Source of the DNA: Chromatiales bacterium
GTDB taxonomy: Bacteria > Pseudomonadota > Gammaproteobacteria > UBA6429
DNA: 64,000 nucleotides
Reading direction: 5' to 3'
Assembly (NCBI GenBank): GCA_027076405.1
Contig: JALTJN010000362.1
Span: 372,001 to 436,000 of the forward strand
The notes under the pieces are model-generated. The model was given only the letters and a program-made list of their open reading frames with translations, had not been told where the DNA came from and did no database searches. The position numbers were made by a program, and so were the translations under genes. Shown here piece by piece: positions 25,567-35,135 of this stretch. Numbering within the stretch: the stretch's first letter is position 1; every line of letters begins with the position of its first letter.

Positions 25567-26100
25567 ATTTTTAAGATTAAATTCTTGCGAAACTTCTTCA
25601 TTACATTGTTCACAAATACCATGAGAAAAATCAGCGCCGGTGTGTTTATGCAGGTAAGCTTCGAATGTGATCCATTGTCCGTCTTCATCCCGAATTTTAC
25701 GACAGTAGGAGCATATTCCTATTATGCCTTTGTTTAAACCTAGTAGTTTGCTGATGTCTCGAAACTCTTCAACAACGTAAATAACATCCCCTTTATCATT
25801 AAAAATGGGCGTTGTTGTGAGCTCTTCAACAACGGCATCATCTTCAATCCAGTAATGATGAATGGTTCGTTCTAGTTTTTTAGATAGAAAACTTTTTCTG
25901 GCCGGGCATGCGCCGGACTTTTTGCTGCCACAACTTTCATGGAAGTGGTATGCCGCATCAAAACATTTTATTGCCACAACATTTTTATTAAAATTAGCCT
26001 CCCGTTGTTGAAAGGCATGATTAGCTTCAACGATATTAAAGTCTTTATCGATGACCACAACAGCGGTTTGTATGTGGTCAATGATGCGAACGTTTTTCAT
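25552..26100 (-). CDS. Cys-rich PAS-domain protein
   Basis: 182 residues from ATG 26100, with AAGGA eight bases upstream; the in-frame ATG at 26109 overlaps that site. A PAS domain (about 5-115) contains three Cys, C46, C57 and C65, in a pattern seen in PAS domains that hold metal or respond to redox. The C-terminal module (125-170) has two CxxC pairs, C130/C133 and C163/C166, in GICSYCRKIRDEDGQW and SHGICEQC; this module is usually found between PAS and kinase domains. Here there is no output domain. A perfect FNR-type box lies upstream. Confidence 0.82.
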   Translation of the reverse strand: MKNVRIIDHIQTAVVVIDKDFNIVEANHAFQQREANFNKNVVAIKCFDAAYHFHESCGSKKSGACPARKSFLSKKLERTIHHYWIEDDAVVEELTTTPIFNDKGDVIYVVEEFRDISKLLGLNKGIIGICSYCRKIRDEDGQWITFEAYLHKHTGADFSHGICEQCNEEVSQEFNLKNLCSH

Positions 26101-26256
26101 AAAAAACATCCTTGGGTATAGGAATATTCGTGGCTACTATATAAGGGAAATCTTGTTTTTATAGTACGCCTTTAATAATACTTTGAACTTTATTAGTGAA
26201 AATTGCACGTCATTTAGACTGAAAATAACTGTTTTTATGCAATATGAGATGTTTAA

Positions 26257-26270
26257 TTGATCCAGATCAA
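26257..26270. promoter_or_regulatory. FNR/Anr-type box
   Basis: TTGATCCAGATCAA matches the FNR consensus TTGAT-N4-ATCAA exactly. It lies 157 bases upstream of the PAS gene start and just past the greB stop. The distance to a clear -10 element for the PAS gene does not fit the classical -41.5 geometry, so the mode of action is uncertain. Confidence 0.6.
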
Positions 26271-26271
26271 A

Positions 26272-26784
26272 TTATTTAGGGGGAGGGGCTTCGCCATAGT
26301 AAACATGGCTAATGAAATAGTTTTGGGTACCGTTGGGAGTTTCAACTTTAACTTCATCATCAATTTGTTTTTTCATTAATGCCTTTGCCACAGGAGAGTC
26401 CATACTGATCCAGCCTTTTTTAGCATCGAACTCATCGGGGCCAACAATGCGATATGTTTTTTCTTCACCATTATCGTCTTCTAAAGTCACCCAGGCAGCA
26501 AAGAAAACCTGCCGGGGATTGCTGGGTGCATTATTTACAATTTTTAAATCGGGTAACCGTTTTTGTAAGTAGCGAATGCGATAGTCAATTTCACGTAGTT
26601 CCTTTTTGCGGTAAATGTACTCTGCATTTTCAGAGCGATCCCCCTCTGCTGCTGCGGCGGCCAATATTTTTACCACATAGGCACGACGTTTCCACAGAGC
26701 TTTGAGTTCGGCATCAAGTCTTGCGTAACCGTCAGCGGTAATATAAGGCGAGGCTTTAGGCTGAGGTGGTCGGTAACGTCCCAT
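26272..26784 (-). CDS. greB: Transcript cleavage factor GreB
   Basis: 170 residues. GreB enters the RNA polymerase secondary channel and stimulates cleavage of backtracked RNA. The N-terminal coiled coil carries the acidic tip in AAAEGDRSENAEY; the C-terminal FKBP-like domain has AAWVTLEDDNGEEKTYRIVG and ISMDSPVAKALM. The tail extends past the usual end with EAPPPK. AAGAGA precedes ATG 26784. It follows a small lipoprotein gene by ten bases. Confidence 0.95.
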   Translation of the reverse strand: MGRYRPPQPKASPYITADGYARLDAELKALWKRRAYVVKILAAAAAEGDRSENAEYIYRKKELREIDYRIRYLQKRLPDLKIVNNAPSNPRQVFFAAWVTLEDDNGEEKTYRIVGPDEFDAKKGWISMDSPVAKALMKKQIDDEVKVETPNGTQNYFISHVYYGEAPPPK

Positions 26785-26794
26785 TTAAGTCTCT

Positions 26795-27013
26795 TTACTC
26801 ATTTTCTTCTAACGTCTGCTGTTGCTGGCTTAGACTTTTTTGCATTTTTCTGCTCATTTCTTTTGCACTTTTTAATGCATCGGTCTGATTTTTCCAGACA
26901 TGATCTCTTTCTGCCTTTTTATTGTCATTTTCCTGTTCGTCACTACAACCGGCTATAAAAGTGATCAGAAGGAAGAAAAATGAAAATAAAATAAATTTTT
27001 TGAAATGAGCCAT
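26795..27013 (-). CDS. Small predicted lipoprotein
   Basis: 72 residues. A lipoprotein signal peptide ends at the lipobox FIAGC (Cys at about residue 23), followed by a highly charged Gln/Lys/Glu-rich helical tail with no recognised domain. A strong AAGGAG site lies upstream of ATG 27013. It is ten bases before greB and probably cotranscribed. Function unknown. Confidence 0.7.
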   Translation of the reverse strand: MAHFKKFILFSFFFLLITFIAGCSDEQENDNKKAERDHVWKNQTDALKSAKEMSRKMQKSLSQQQQTLEENE

Positions 27014-27157
27014 GGGCTACTCCTTGTGGATAATTTTGTAAAGTATAAACGAATTTGGTAACGAGAATAAAAGTCAATTACGATAAAAAATGAAGGCCAT
27101 TATTAAGCTAAATATAGTAGACTAGCGGCTCATTAAATTCTCGGTAAAACCTCAAAC

Positions 27158-29038
27158 ATGGCGTTAATTAAACTCGAATCTGCTTGTCTCGCATACGGAC
27201 ACGTTCCTTTACTCGATAAGGTTGATTTACAAATCGATCCCGGAGAACGGGTTTGTTTAGTCGGTCGAAATGGTGCGGGTAAATCCACCCTCATGCGGGT
27301 AATGGAAGGTGTGGCAGAACTGGATGAAGGAGGCTTGTGGAAAAAGCCGGATTTAAAAGTTGGCATTCTGGCTCAGGAAGTGCCGCAAATGGATGAACTG
27401 TCCGTTTATGATGTGGTTGCCGGTGGTTTAGATCATATTGGTGAAGTGATTGCACAGTACCACCATGTTTTACATGAAATGGAAACCGATTTTTCAGATG
27501 CCAATAATAACAAACTGGCTCGTTTACAAGATGAAATAGATTCAAATGACGGCTGGAACGTCGAGCAACGTATTACCACGGTTATTACCAGGCTTGAGTT
27601 ACCGGAAGACGCCTTAATGGGCTCACTGTCCGGCGGTTATAAACGTCGCGTCATGCTGGCACGGGCACTGGTGATTGACCCGGAATTAATATTGCTTGAT
27701 GAACCAACAAACCATCTGGATGTTGAAGCAATTCAGTGGATGGAAGAATTTTTATTAGATTTTAATGGTGCAGTATTATTTATTACTCATGACAGAACTT
27801 TTCTTCGCCATTTAGCGACTCGTATAGTTGAACTCGATCGTGGAAAAATAACCTCATGGCCGGGTAATTATGACAACTATATAAAAACCAAAGAAGAGCG
27901 CGCCATTATTGAAGAACAACAAAATACCTTGTTTGATAAAAAGCTGGCGCAGGAAGAAGTCTGGATTCGACAGGGGATTAAAGCTCGTCGTACCCGTAAT
28001 GAAGGACGGGTAAGAGCGCTGGAACAGTTACGTCGTGAACGTTCTGCACGCTTAAATAAAGTTGGTAATGTGAAGTTACAGGTTGAAAGCGGTGAGTCTT
28101 CCGGCAAGATTGTTATTGAAGCGGAAGGTATTTCTAAATCATTTGGCGATAGAACAATAGTGCAGCCTTTAACCACCAAAGTGATGCGTGGTGATCGTAT
28201 TGGTATTCTTGGCCCTAATGGCGTAGGGAAAAGTACCCTGTTAAAAATGTTACTCGGTGAGCTAGAGCCTGATACAGGAACCGTTCATTTAGGAACCAAA
28301 CTTTCTGTTGCCTATTTTGATCAACAGCGTGCGGTACTCGATCCTGAAAAAACAGTGGCAGATAATCTTAATTTTGGTAGTGATACTATTACTATCAATG
28401 GAAAGTCACGCCATGTAATGAGTTATTTGCAGGATTTCCTTTTTCCTCCTGCGCGCGTTCGTTCACCGGTAAAATCTTTGTCCGGTGGTGAGCGTAACCG
28501 TTTATTACTTGCCCGTTTATTTATTCAACCTGCCAACTTGTTAGTGCTGGATGAACCTACTAATGATCTTGATGTAGAAACGCTTGAGCTGCTTGAAGAG
28601 TTACTTTGTAGCTATGATGGCACGCTTATTTTAGTCAGCCATGATCGTACCTTTCTGGATAATGTTGTTACCAGTACTCTGGCCTTTGAAGGTGAAGGTG
28701 TGATTAATGAGTACGTTGGTGGTTATGAAGACTGGTTAAGACAATCAAGAAAAACCGGGGTTGTCGATAACGTTAAAGTTAAAAAAACACAAACAAAAGA
28801 AGCAAAGCCGGAAAAGAAGAAAGCCAAGTTAAGCTATAAAGATCAGTATGAACTGGATACCTTGCCGCAAAAAATAGAAAAACTGGAAAGTGAACAGGAA
28901 GAGATTCAAAAACAAATTTCGGAACCCGATTTTTATCAGCAGGAACAAACTGTGATAGATAAAGAATTAAAGCGGCTGGCTGAGATTGAAAAGGAACTTG
29001 AATCAACTTACCAGCGTTGGGAAGAGTTAAGTGATTAA
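27158..29038 (+). CDS. uup: ABC-F ATPase Uup
   Basis: 626 residues, close to E. coli Uup (635). Two ATP-binding cassettes: Walker A GRNGAGKST and GPNGVGKST, signatures LSGGYKRR and LSGGERNR, and Walker B LLDEPTNHLD and VLDEPTNDLD. The interdomain linker and a Lys/Glu-rich C-terminal coiled coil, which binds DNA in Uup, are present. ABC-F proteins act on ribosomes; Uup is also linked to transposon excision and branched-DNA handling. It is divergent from the lipoprotein-greB pair. Confidence 0.94.
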   Translation: MALIKLESACLAYGHVPLLDKVDLQIDPGERVCLVGRNGAGKSTLMRVMEGVAELDEGGLWKKPDLKVGILAQEVPQMDELSVYDVVAGGLDHIGEVIAQYHHVLHEMETDFSDANNNKLARLQDEIDSNDGWNVEQRITTVITRLELPEDALMGSLSGGYKRRVMLARALVIDPELILLDEPTNHLDVEAIQWMEEFLLDFNGAVLFITHDRTFLRHLATRIVELDRGKITSWPGNYDNYIKTKEERAIIEEQQNTLFDKKLAQEEVWIRQGIKARRTRNEGRVRALEQLRRERSARLNKVGNVKLQVESGESSGKIVIEAEGISKSFGDRTIVQPLTTKVMRGDRIGILGPNGVGKSTLLKMLLGELEPDTGTVHLGTKLSVAYFDQQRAVLDPEKTVADNLNFGSDTITINGKSRHVMSYLQDFLFPPARVRSPVKSLSGGERNRLLLARLFIQPANLLVLDEPTNDLDVETLELLEELLCSYDGTLILVSHDRTFLDNVVTSTLAFEGEGVINEYVGGYEDWLRQSRKTGVVDNVKVKKTQTKEAKPEKKKAKLSYKDQYELDTLPQKIEKLESEQEEIQKQISEPDFYQQEQTVIDKELKRLAEIEKELESTYQRWEELSD

Positions 29039-29050
29039 TAATTTAATATA

Positions 29051-29125
29051 GGGGTACGGAGTTTCGCAGAGCTTTTAAAATAAAAGAATATTTTTCTGTC
29101 TGCCTCCGTGACCTCTGTGGTTACA
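29051..29125. repeat. paired arms of the dispersed intergenic repeat
   Basis: GGGGTACGGAGTTTCGCAGAG at 29051-29070 and the inverted relative CTCCGTGACCTCTGTGGTTA at 29104-29123 flank an AT-rich centre between uup and tex. The right arm lies about 30 bases before the tex start, so it is probably transcribed in the tex leader. Confidence 0.55.
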
Positions 29126-29153
29126 TAAATATAAATTTAAGAAGAAGTTTAAA

Positions 29154-31466
29154 ATGAATATCGAACAAACTATTGCCAATGAGCTCGGCGTAAAACTTGC
29201 TCAGGTTGAAGCAACAATTACATTATTAGATGAAGGTTCAACGGTTCCTTTTATTTCCCGTTATCGAAAAGAAGTCACCGGCAGTTTAGATGATAGCCAG
29301 TTAAGAACTCTGGAAGAACGTTTAAACTATTTACGCGAACTGGAAGAACGTCGAACAACTGTTTTAAAAACAATTGATGAGCAAGGCAAACTATCTCAAG
29401 AGCTGGAAAAATCTATTTTATCCGCTGATACAAAAACTCGCCTGGAAGATCTTTATGCGCCTTATAAACCTAAACGCCGTACGAAAGCTCAAATAGCACG
29501 TGAAGCGGGTATTGAGCCGTTACTTGATGCTTTGCTGGATGATTTTTCACTTTCACCCGAGGTTGAGGCAGAAAAATATATTAATGAAGAGTCTGCTTTT
29601 ACAGACAGTGCTGCAGTATTAGAAGGTGCGCGGCATATCTTCATGGAACGTGCTGCTGAAAATGCAGATTTAGTCGGAGAGTTACGTGACACCAGTTGGG
29701 AAAAAGGTGAACTTGTTGCAACAGTGATTGCAGGTAAAGAAAAAGAAGGGGCAAAGTTTAAAGATTATTTTGAGTTCTCGGAAAAAATAAATAAAATTCC
29801 ATCGCATCGTGCCTTAGCCTTATTTCGTGGACGCAATGAAGGCATATTACGTATTAAATTAAGTATTCCGATGCAAGATGATATTGCTTCTCCTCTAGAC
29901 ATGGGATTATGTGACAGTATTGTTGCTTCACATTTTGGCCTTACTCAAAAACAGCGCGCAGCGGATAATTGGTTATTAGAAAGTGCACGCTGGGCATGGC
30001 GAGTAAAAATTTCAATGCAACTCGAGTCTGAATTAAATTTACGGTTACGAGAATCCGCTGAAGAAGAAGCAATACGTGTTTTTGGTGAAAATATGCGGGA
30101 CTTATTATTAGCGGCACCTGCCGGCGCACGTTCAACATTAGGTTTAGATCCCGGTTTACGCACCGGAGTAAAAGTTGTTGTGGTTGATGCCATTGGTAAG
30201 CTGGTTGATACCGCGGTTATTTATCCTCACGCACCTAAAAACAAATGGGATGAGTCGATTGCCGTATTAGCGGCTTTGGCGAAAAAGCATCAGGTTGAAC
30301 TGGTTGCCATTGGAAACGGTACTGCTTCTCGTGAAACCGATAAATTAACTAATGAGTTAATGAAAAAGCATCCTGAATTAAAACTTACCAGTTTGGTGGT
30401 AAGTGAAGCGGGCGCATCGGTTTATTCTGCTTCTGAATTAGCAGCAAAAGAATTTCCTGATCTTGATGTAACTTTCCGTGGTTCTGTTTCCATTGCTCGC
30501 CGTTTGCAAGATCCTCTGGCCGAGTTGGTGAAAATTGATCCAAAGGCCATTGGCGTAGGACAATACCAGCATGATGTTAATCAACATTATTTGGCTCGCA
30601 AGTTAGAGGCAGTCGTTGAAGATTGTGTTAACGCAGTAGGGGTTGAAGTGAATATGGCCTCTGTTCCTTTATTGAAACGTGTTGCCGGCTTAAGCGATAG
30701 CATAGCGGAAAACATTGTTAATTACCGGGAACAACATGGTGCCTTTAAGAATCGTCAGGAAATTTTAAAGGTTCCACGTTTGGGGCCTAAAGTTTTTGAA
30801 CAGGCAGCAGGTTTTTTAAAAATTTCTGATGGTGATAATCCGCTGGATGCTTCGTCGGTTCACCCGGAAGCTTATCCTGTAGTAGAAAATATTTTAGAAA
30901 AAAATAAGCGCAGCATGAATCAGCTTATTGGCGATCACTCTTTTTTATCTTCTCTTGCTGCAAATGATTATGCAATGGATGGTTTTGGTGAACCAACGGT
31001 ACGTGACATTATTAAAGAGCTTGAAAAACCGGGACGCGATCCCCGACCTGAATTTAAAACAGCCAGTTTTAAAGATGGGGTTGAAAAAGTCTCTGATCTA
31101 AAAGACGGTATGATTCTTGAGGGGGTTGTTACAAACGTCACAAACTTTGGTGCCTTTGTTGATATTGGGGTACATCAGGATGGGCTGGTTCATATTTCAG
31201 TGATTGCTGATAAGTTTGTAAAAGATCCGCATGAAGTTGTTAAAACGGGTGAAGTGGTAAAAGTTAAAGTGATGGATGTCGATATTAAGCGTAATCGTAT
31301 TGCCTTATCGATGCGATTAACCGAAGCCGTAGAGAGAAAATTACCGCAAGATAAAGCTAAAAGTCAGCATAGAGTTCCTCGTAAGCAGTCAAAAAATTCT
31401 GCGAGTACAGGAAATAGCAGTAAAAATAATGCAATGGCACAGGCTTTCGCTAATCTGAAAAAATAA
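29154..31466 (+). CDS. tex: Tex-family RNA-binding transcription accessory protein
   Basis: 770 residues, the usual Tex length. An N-terminal helical region, a YqgF-like RNase H fold ([19 protein letters not shown] at about 325), a helix-hairpin-helix region ([19 protein letters not shown]) and a C-terminal S1 RNA-binding domain ([20 protein letters not shown]) are all visible. Tex binds RNA and associates with the transcription or translation machinery. The C-terminal tail is Ser/Asn/Lys-rich and presumably disordered. Confidence 0.95.
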   Translation: MNIEQTIANELGVKLAQVEATITLLDEGSTVPFISRYRKEVTGSLDDSQLRTLEERLNYLRELEERRTTVLKTIDEQGKLSQELEKSILSADTKTRLEDLYAPYKPKRRTKAQIAREAGIEPLLDALLDDFSLSPEVEAEKYINEESAFTDSAAVLEGARHIFMERAAENADLVGELRDTSWEKGELVATVIAGKEKEGAKFKDYFEFSEKINKIPSHRALALFRGRNEGILRIKLSIPMQDDIASPLDMGLCDSIVASHFGLTQKQRAADNWLLESARWAWRVKISMQLESELNLRLRESAEEEAIRVFGENMRDLLLAAPAGARSTLGLDPGLRTGVKVVVVDAIGKLVDTAVIYPHAPKNKWDESIAVLAALAKKHQVELVAIGNGTASRETDKLTNELMKKHPELKLTSLVVSEAGASVYSASELAAKEFPDLDVTFRGSVSIARRLQDPLAELVKIDPKAIGVGQYQHDVNQHYLARKLEAVVEDCVNAVGVEVNMASVPLLKRVAGLSDSIAENIVNYREQHGAFKNRQEILKVPRLGPKVFEQAAGFLKISDGDNPLDASSVHPEAYPVVENILEKNKRSMNQLIGDHSFLSSLAANDYAMDGFGEPTVRDIIKELEKPGRDPRPEFKTASFKDGVEKVSDLKDGMILEGVVTNVTNFGAFVDIGVHQDGLVHISVIADKFVKDPHEVVKTGEVVKVKVMDVDIKRNRIALSMRLTEAVERKLPQDKAKSQHRVPRKQSKNSASTGNSSKNNAMAQAFANLKK

Positions 31467-31588
31467 AGTTTTAAAGCGTCGTCCTTTTCCTTGTATTCAA
31501 TATGCAATTCTATTATAAAGTATGTGGTTTCTTGTTGTTTTGATTATTTAGAATCGCTCTAAATATATCCACGTTGTTGAGGACTACT

Positions 31589-33274
31589 ATGGCTTTCCCC
31601 CCTCCCGCCATTAGCTCTTTAGCTGAGCTACTTTTTGAGAATAATCACACTTTAGTTGCTTTTCTTGATCTCGAATATAATTTTATTCGTGTCAGTGAGT
31701 CTTATGCTGTTACTGACAAGAAAGAACCGGCATTTTTTACCGGCAAAAATTATTTTTCTCTTTATCCAAATGAAGAAAATCTGCAAATATTTAATGACGT
31801 TGTTACTACAGGTAAACCCTATACAACTAAAACCAGATTTTTTGAATATACCGACACGCTGGAAAAAGAGGGAACGTGTTGGGACTGGAGTTTAACCCGG
31901 GTTAATGATGATCAAGGTCAGGCTATTGGGGTTTTATTACAGCTGATCGATATTACCCGACATATAACCGTAGAAAAAAAGTTATACGATAAAGTAAAAA
32001 AAGAACTGGGGCATTACGATAAAGAACTCGAAACCATTATTGAAGCAAGAACTAAATCATTACAAGAAGCAGTTAAATCTCTTGAACACGAAAATAATGA
32101 GCGTATAAAAACAGAAGCACTATTATTAAAGGCAAAACAGGAAGCTGAAATTGCTAATGTGAGCAAATCACAATTCTTGAGTCGCATGAGCCATGAGCTA
32201 CGTACGCCGATGAATGCTATTTTAGGTTTTTCTCAGCTATTAACTTTAAACGGTCTGGATGATAAACAACTTTTATATAATGAAGAAATTTTATTGGCGG
32301 GAAAACATTTATTATCGATGATTTCAGATATTCTGGATTTATCTCGTATAGAAGAAGGTGACTTTTCTATATTAACAACAAATGTATTACTCTATCAATT
32401 GGTCGATGAAAGTATTTCTCTGGTAAAACATAAGTTAAATTTTAGAAACATTACTATTCACAACTTAATAGATGAAAATGATCCGCTAACTTTGCAAGCA
32501 GATGAAACACGTTTAAAAGAAGTGTTAGTCAATTTGCTAACAAACGCAGTTAAGTATAATAATGATAATGGCCTTGTTTCAATAGGTTATAAGATATTAA
32601 ATGATAAATATGCACGTCTTTATATCTCTGATACAGGAAAGGGGCTGTCAAAAGAGGAACAGCAGCATATCTTTGAACCTTTTAATCGTCTGGGTGCAGA
32701 GTATACCGACATAGAAGGTGTTGGCATTGGTTTAACCATAGCAAAAAAACTCATAGAACTAATGAACGGCTCTATTAGTATTGAAAGTGATAAAGGCAAA
32801 GGCTCTACTTTTTATCTTGATTGTTGTATTGGTGACAAGTTATCAAGTTATGTTACAGAAAAAAGCAGTGTAAATTTAATTGCAAAAGATAGAGTACATA
32901 ATATTTTATATGTCGAAGATAATATTTCTAATCAGAAAATTATTGAAAATCTGTTTCGAGAATACCCTGAATATAATCTAACGGTCGCAGCGAGTGCTGA
33001 AGAAGGCCTAATGGAAGCTGAAATAAATTTATTTGACCTTATTATTCTGGATATTAATTTACCTGGTATGGATGGATATGATGCTCTTGATGAATTGAAT
33101 TTAAATGCCAGAACAAAAAATATTCCCGTGATTGCGTTAAGTGCGTCTGCAAGCACGGATCATATAAAAAAAGGGCTGGAAGCGGGGTTTAAACAATACA
33201 TAACGAAACCTTTCTTGTTGCCAGACTTTATTTCAATAATAAATAGTGAATTAAACGTTAGTGCAAAGCATTAA
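31589..33274 (+). CDS. Hybrid sensor histidine kinase with PAS and receiver domains
   Basis: 561 residues from ATG 31589, with TGAGGA six bases upstream; the in-frame TTG at 31574 is unlikely. Order: PAS (about 12-130), coiled coil (130-200), HisKA with SHELRTPMN, ATPase domain with LLTNAVKYN, DTGKGL and GVGIGLTIAK, then a receiver domain (about 437-555) with phospho-acceptor Asp in LIILDINLPGMDGYD and Lys in YITKPF. There is no transmembrane segment, so sensing is cytoplasmic. No DNA-binding regulator is adjacent. Confidence 0.92.
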   Translation: MAFPPPAISSLAELLFENNHTLVAFLDLEYNFIRVSESYAVTDKKEPAFFTGKNYFSLYPNEENLQIFNDVVTTGKPYTTKTRFFEYTDTLEKEGTCWDWSLTRVNDDQGQAIGVLLQLIDITRHITVEKKLYDKVKKELGHYDKELETIIEARTKSLQEAVKSLEHENNERIKTEALLLKAKQEAEIANVSKSQFLSRMSHELRTPMNAILGFSQLLTLNGLDDKQLLYNEEILLAGKHLLSMISDILDLSRIEEGDFSILTTNVLLYQLVDESISLVKHKLNFRNITIHNLIDENDPLTLQADETRLKEVLVNLLTNAVKYNNDNGLVSIGYKILNDKYARLYISDTGKGLSKEEQQHIFEPFNRLGAEYTDIEGVGIGLTIAKKLIELMNGSISIESDKGKGSTFYLDCCIGDKLSSYVTEKSSVNLIAKDRVHNILYVEDNISNQKIIENLFREYPEYNLTVAASAEEGLMEAEINLFDLIILDINLPGMDGYDALDELNLNARTKNIPVIALSASASTDHIKKGLEAGFKQYITKPFLLPDFISIINSELNVSAKH

Positions 33275-33302
33275 TTATATTATTTAGCGTTATACTTGTG
33301 TC

Positions 33303-34076
33303 ATGAATATTGTCGACACACACTGCCATCTCGATGTTGCTGATTTTGACTCTGATCGTGATCAGATTTTAAAACATTGCCGTGATAAAGGTATATCAAA
33401 AATCATCGTTCCTGCCATTGAGTCTAAAGGCTGGGGTAATGTTTTAGATTTATGTCATGCGGAAGCAGGATTATATCCAGCATTAGGTTTACACCCTGTT
33501 TTTATTCGGCAGCATCATGCAAATGATTTAAAGAAGCTTGAATTATTATTAGAAACAACTTCTCCTATTGCAATAGGAGAAATTGGGCTGGATTTTTATC
33601 TTAAAGAGCTGGATCGGCAACAGCAACTCCAGCTATTTGAAGCACAATTACGTATCGCAAAAAAACAAAACTTACCGGTTATTTTGCATGTCAGAAAAGC
33701 GCATGATCAGGTTTTAAAATTATTAAAAAAGATAAAAGTTAAAGGCGGTTTTTGTCATGCCTTTAATGGCAGTTATCAACAGGCAGAGCAGTATATTGAG
33801 TTGGGCTTTAAATTGGGTTTCGGCGGGACATTAACCTATGAAAACTCAACAAAAATTCACCGCTTAGCGACAACATTACCGCTAGAAGCTATTGTATTAG
33901 AAACAGATGCACCTGATATGGTGGTAGAATCACACCGCGGACAACGAAATAGTCCGGAATATATTCTGGAATGTTTAACTGCTCTGGCAACCCTTCGAAA
34001 TGAAGATATTAATTTTGTTGCCAATCAAACAACAAAAAATGCTAATACTGTAATTAACTTTTCTCATTATGACTGA
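33303..34076 (+). CDS. TatD-family metal-dependent hydrolase
   Basis: 257 residues. A TIM-barrel nuclease/hydrolase family with metal ligands seen in DTHCHLDVADF, GEIGLDFY, VILHVRKAHD, GFCHAFNGS and LETDAPDMV. The family includes 3'-5' DNA exonucleases and D-aminoacyl-tRNA deacylases, and this member looks closest to YjjV. It overlaps the next gene by eight bases. Confidence 0.92.
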   Translation: MNIVDTHCHLDVADFDSDRDQILKHCRDKGISKIIVPAIESKGWGNVLDLCHAEAGLYPALGLHPVFIRQHHANDLKKLELLLETTSPIAIGEIGLDFYLKELDRQQQLQLFEAQLRIAKKQNLPVILHVRKAHDQVLKLLKKIKVKGGFCHAFNGSYQQAEQYIELGFKLGFGGTLTYENSTKIHRLATTLPLEAIVLETDAPDMVVESHRGQRNSPEYILECLTALATLRNEDINFVANQTTKNANTVINFSHYD

Positions 34077-34857
34077 ACAAAATTTTGAAGAAGCCTTTGC
34101 CGGAATAGAACGTCTTTACGGTAAAGAAGCCTATACACTTATTAAAAATATGCATGTCTGCGTAGTCGGGATTGGCGGGGTTGGTTCCTGGGTTGTTGAA
34201 GCTCTGGCACGTACAGCAGTTGGAAAAATAACCCTGATTGATTTTGATACGATTGCGATATCAAACATGAATCGGCAAATACACACCCTGACAAAAACAA
34301 TTGATAAGAAAAAATGTACTGCGATGCAGGAGCGGATACAACAAATTAACCCACTTTGTGTACTTTCTATTATTGATGATTTTATTACGCTGGAAAATAT
34401 GTCAGATTATTTATTGCGTGATTATGATTATGTGGTTGATGCAATTGATAGTATTAAATTTAAAGCGGGTCTTATTTATTTTTGTAAACGAAACAAGCTC
34501 CCGGTTATTACGGTGGGTGGAGCCGGTGGCTTGACTGATCCATCGGTTATTAAAGTTGCCGATTTATCTAAAACGTATAATGATGCGCTTGCTGCTAAAG
34601 TACGCTCAACTTTGCGAGATCAATACAATTTTACCCGTAACCCGAAAAGAAGCTTTAGAGTAGATTGCGTTTTTTCGGGCCAACAACAGCTTTATCCAAA
34701 AGAAGACGGTACGGTGAGCTATGAAAAGCCCGGTATTCACGGTGTTTCTCTGGATTGCCGTTTTGGTTACGGTGCCGCCTCATTTGTAACAGGAACCTTT
34801 GGTTTTATTGCGGTTTCACACCTCATCCAGAAATTTTTAAACCGACATCTGGCATAA
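34069..34857 (+). CDS. tcdA: tRNA threonylcarbamoyladenosine dehydratase TcdA
   Basis: 262 residues of the E1-like (ThiF/MoeB) family. It uses ATP to cyclise t6A37 of tRNA to ct6A. Marks are RLYGKEAYTLIKNMHVCVVG, the nucleotide-binding GIGGVGSWVVEALART, DFDTIAISNMNRQIHTL and VDAIDSIKFKAGLI. It is coupled to the tatD-type gene by an eight-base overlap. Confidence 0.93.
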   Translation: MTEQNFEEAFAGIERLYGKEAYTLIKNMHVCVVGIGGVGSWVVEALARTAVGKITLIDFDTIAISNMNRQIHTLTKTIDKKKCTAMQERIQQINPLCVLSIIDDFITLENMSDYLLRDYDYVVDAIDSIKFKAGLIYFCKRNKLPVITVGGAGGLTDPSVIKVADLSKTYNDALAAKVRSTLRDQYNFTRNPKRSFRVDCVFSGQQQLYPKEDGTVSYEKPGIHGVSLDCRFGYGAASFVTGTFGFIAVSHLIQKFLNRHLA

Positions 34858-35083
34858 GAAAACAATAATTCTCTATTTATACGCTTGTATAAACGTCTAT
34901 TCATAGGTATTTTAACTTGTGAGCAGCATACTTAATAATAAAAATAGTTCAATAGTGTAATGTCAGCTAGTTAAGGTATTGTATGTGCAAATTTATTTGT
35001 ACGCGGAAGTTAAAAATAACGATAGCTCTTGGTATTTACACCATATTTAAATAAATTCGAACCTGTAAAAAATCTTAACCGAA

Positions 35084-35097
35084 TTGATATTAATCAA
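35084..35097. promoter_or_regulatory. FNR/Anr-type box upstream of the DUF2189 gene
   Basis: TTGATATTAATCAA is an exact match to TTGAT-N4-ATCAA. A TATAGG element lies at 35121-35126, about the distance expected for activation at -41.5. However, the predicted start (about 35132) would then fall only four bases before ATG 35136. Either the mRNA is nearly leaderless or the box represses another promoter. Confidence 0.6.
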
Positions 35098-35135
35098 TAG
35101 GGGCGGGTCGATTTGAAAACTATAGGGGGATGTTT

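Noticed and set aside
34876..34893. Hairpin TTTATAC-GCTT-GTATAAA after tcdA as terminator
   Set aside because: Seven AT-rich pairs and no T run; not enough to call.
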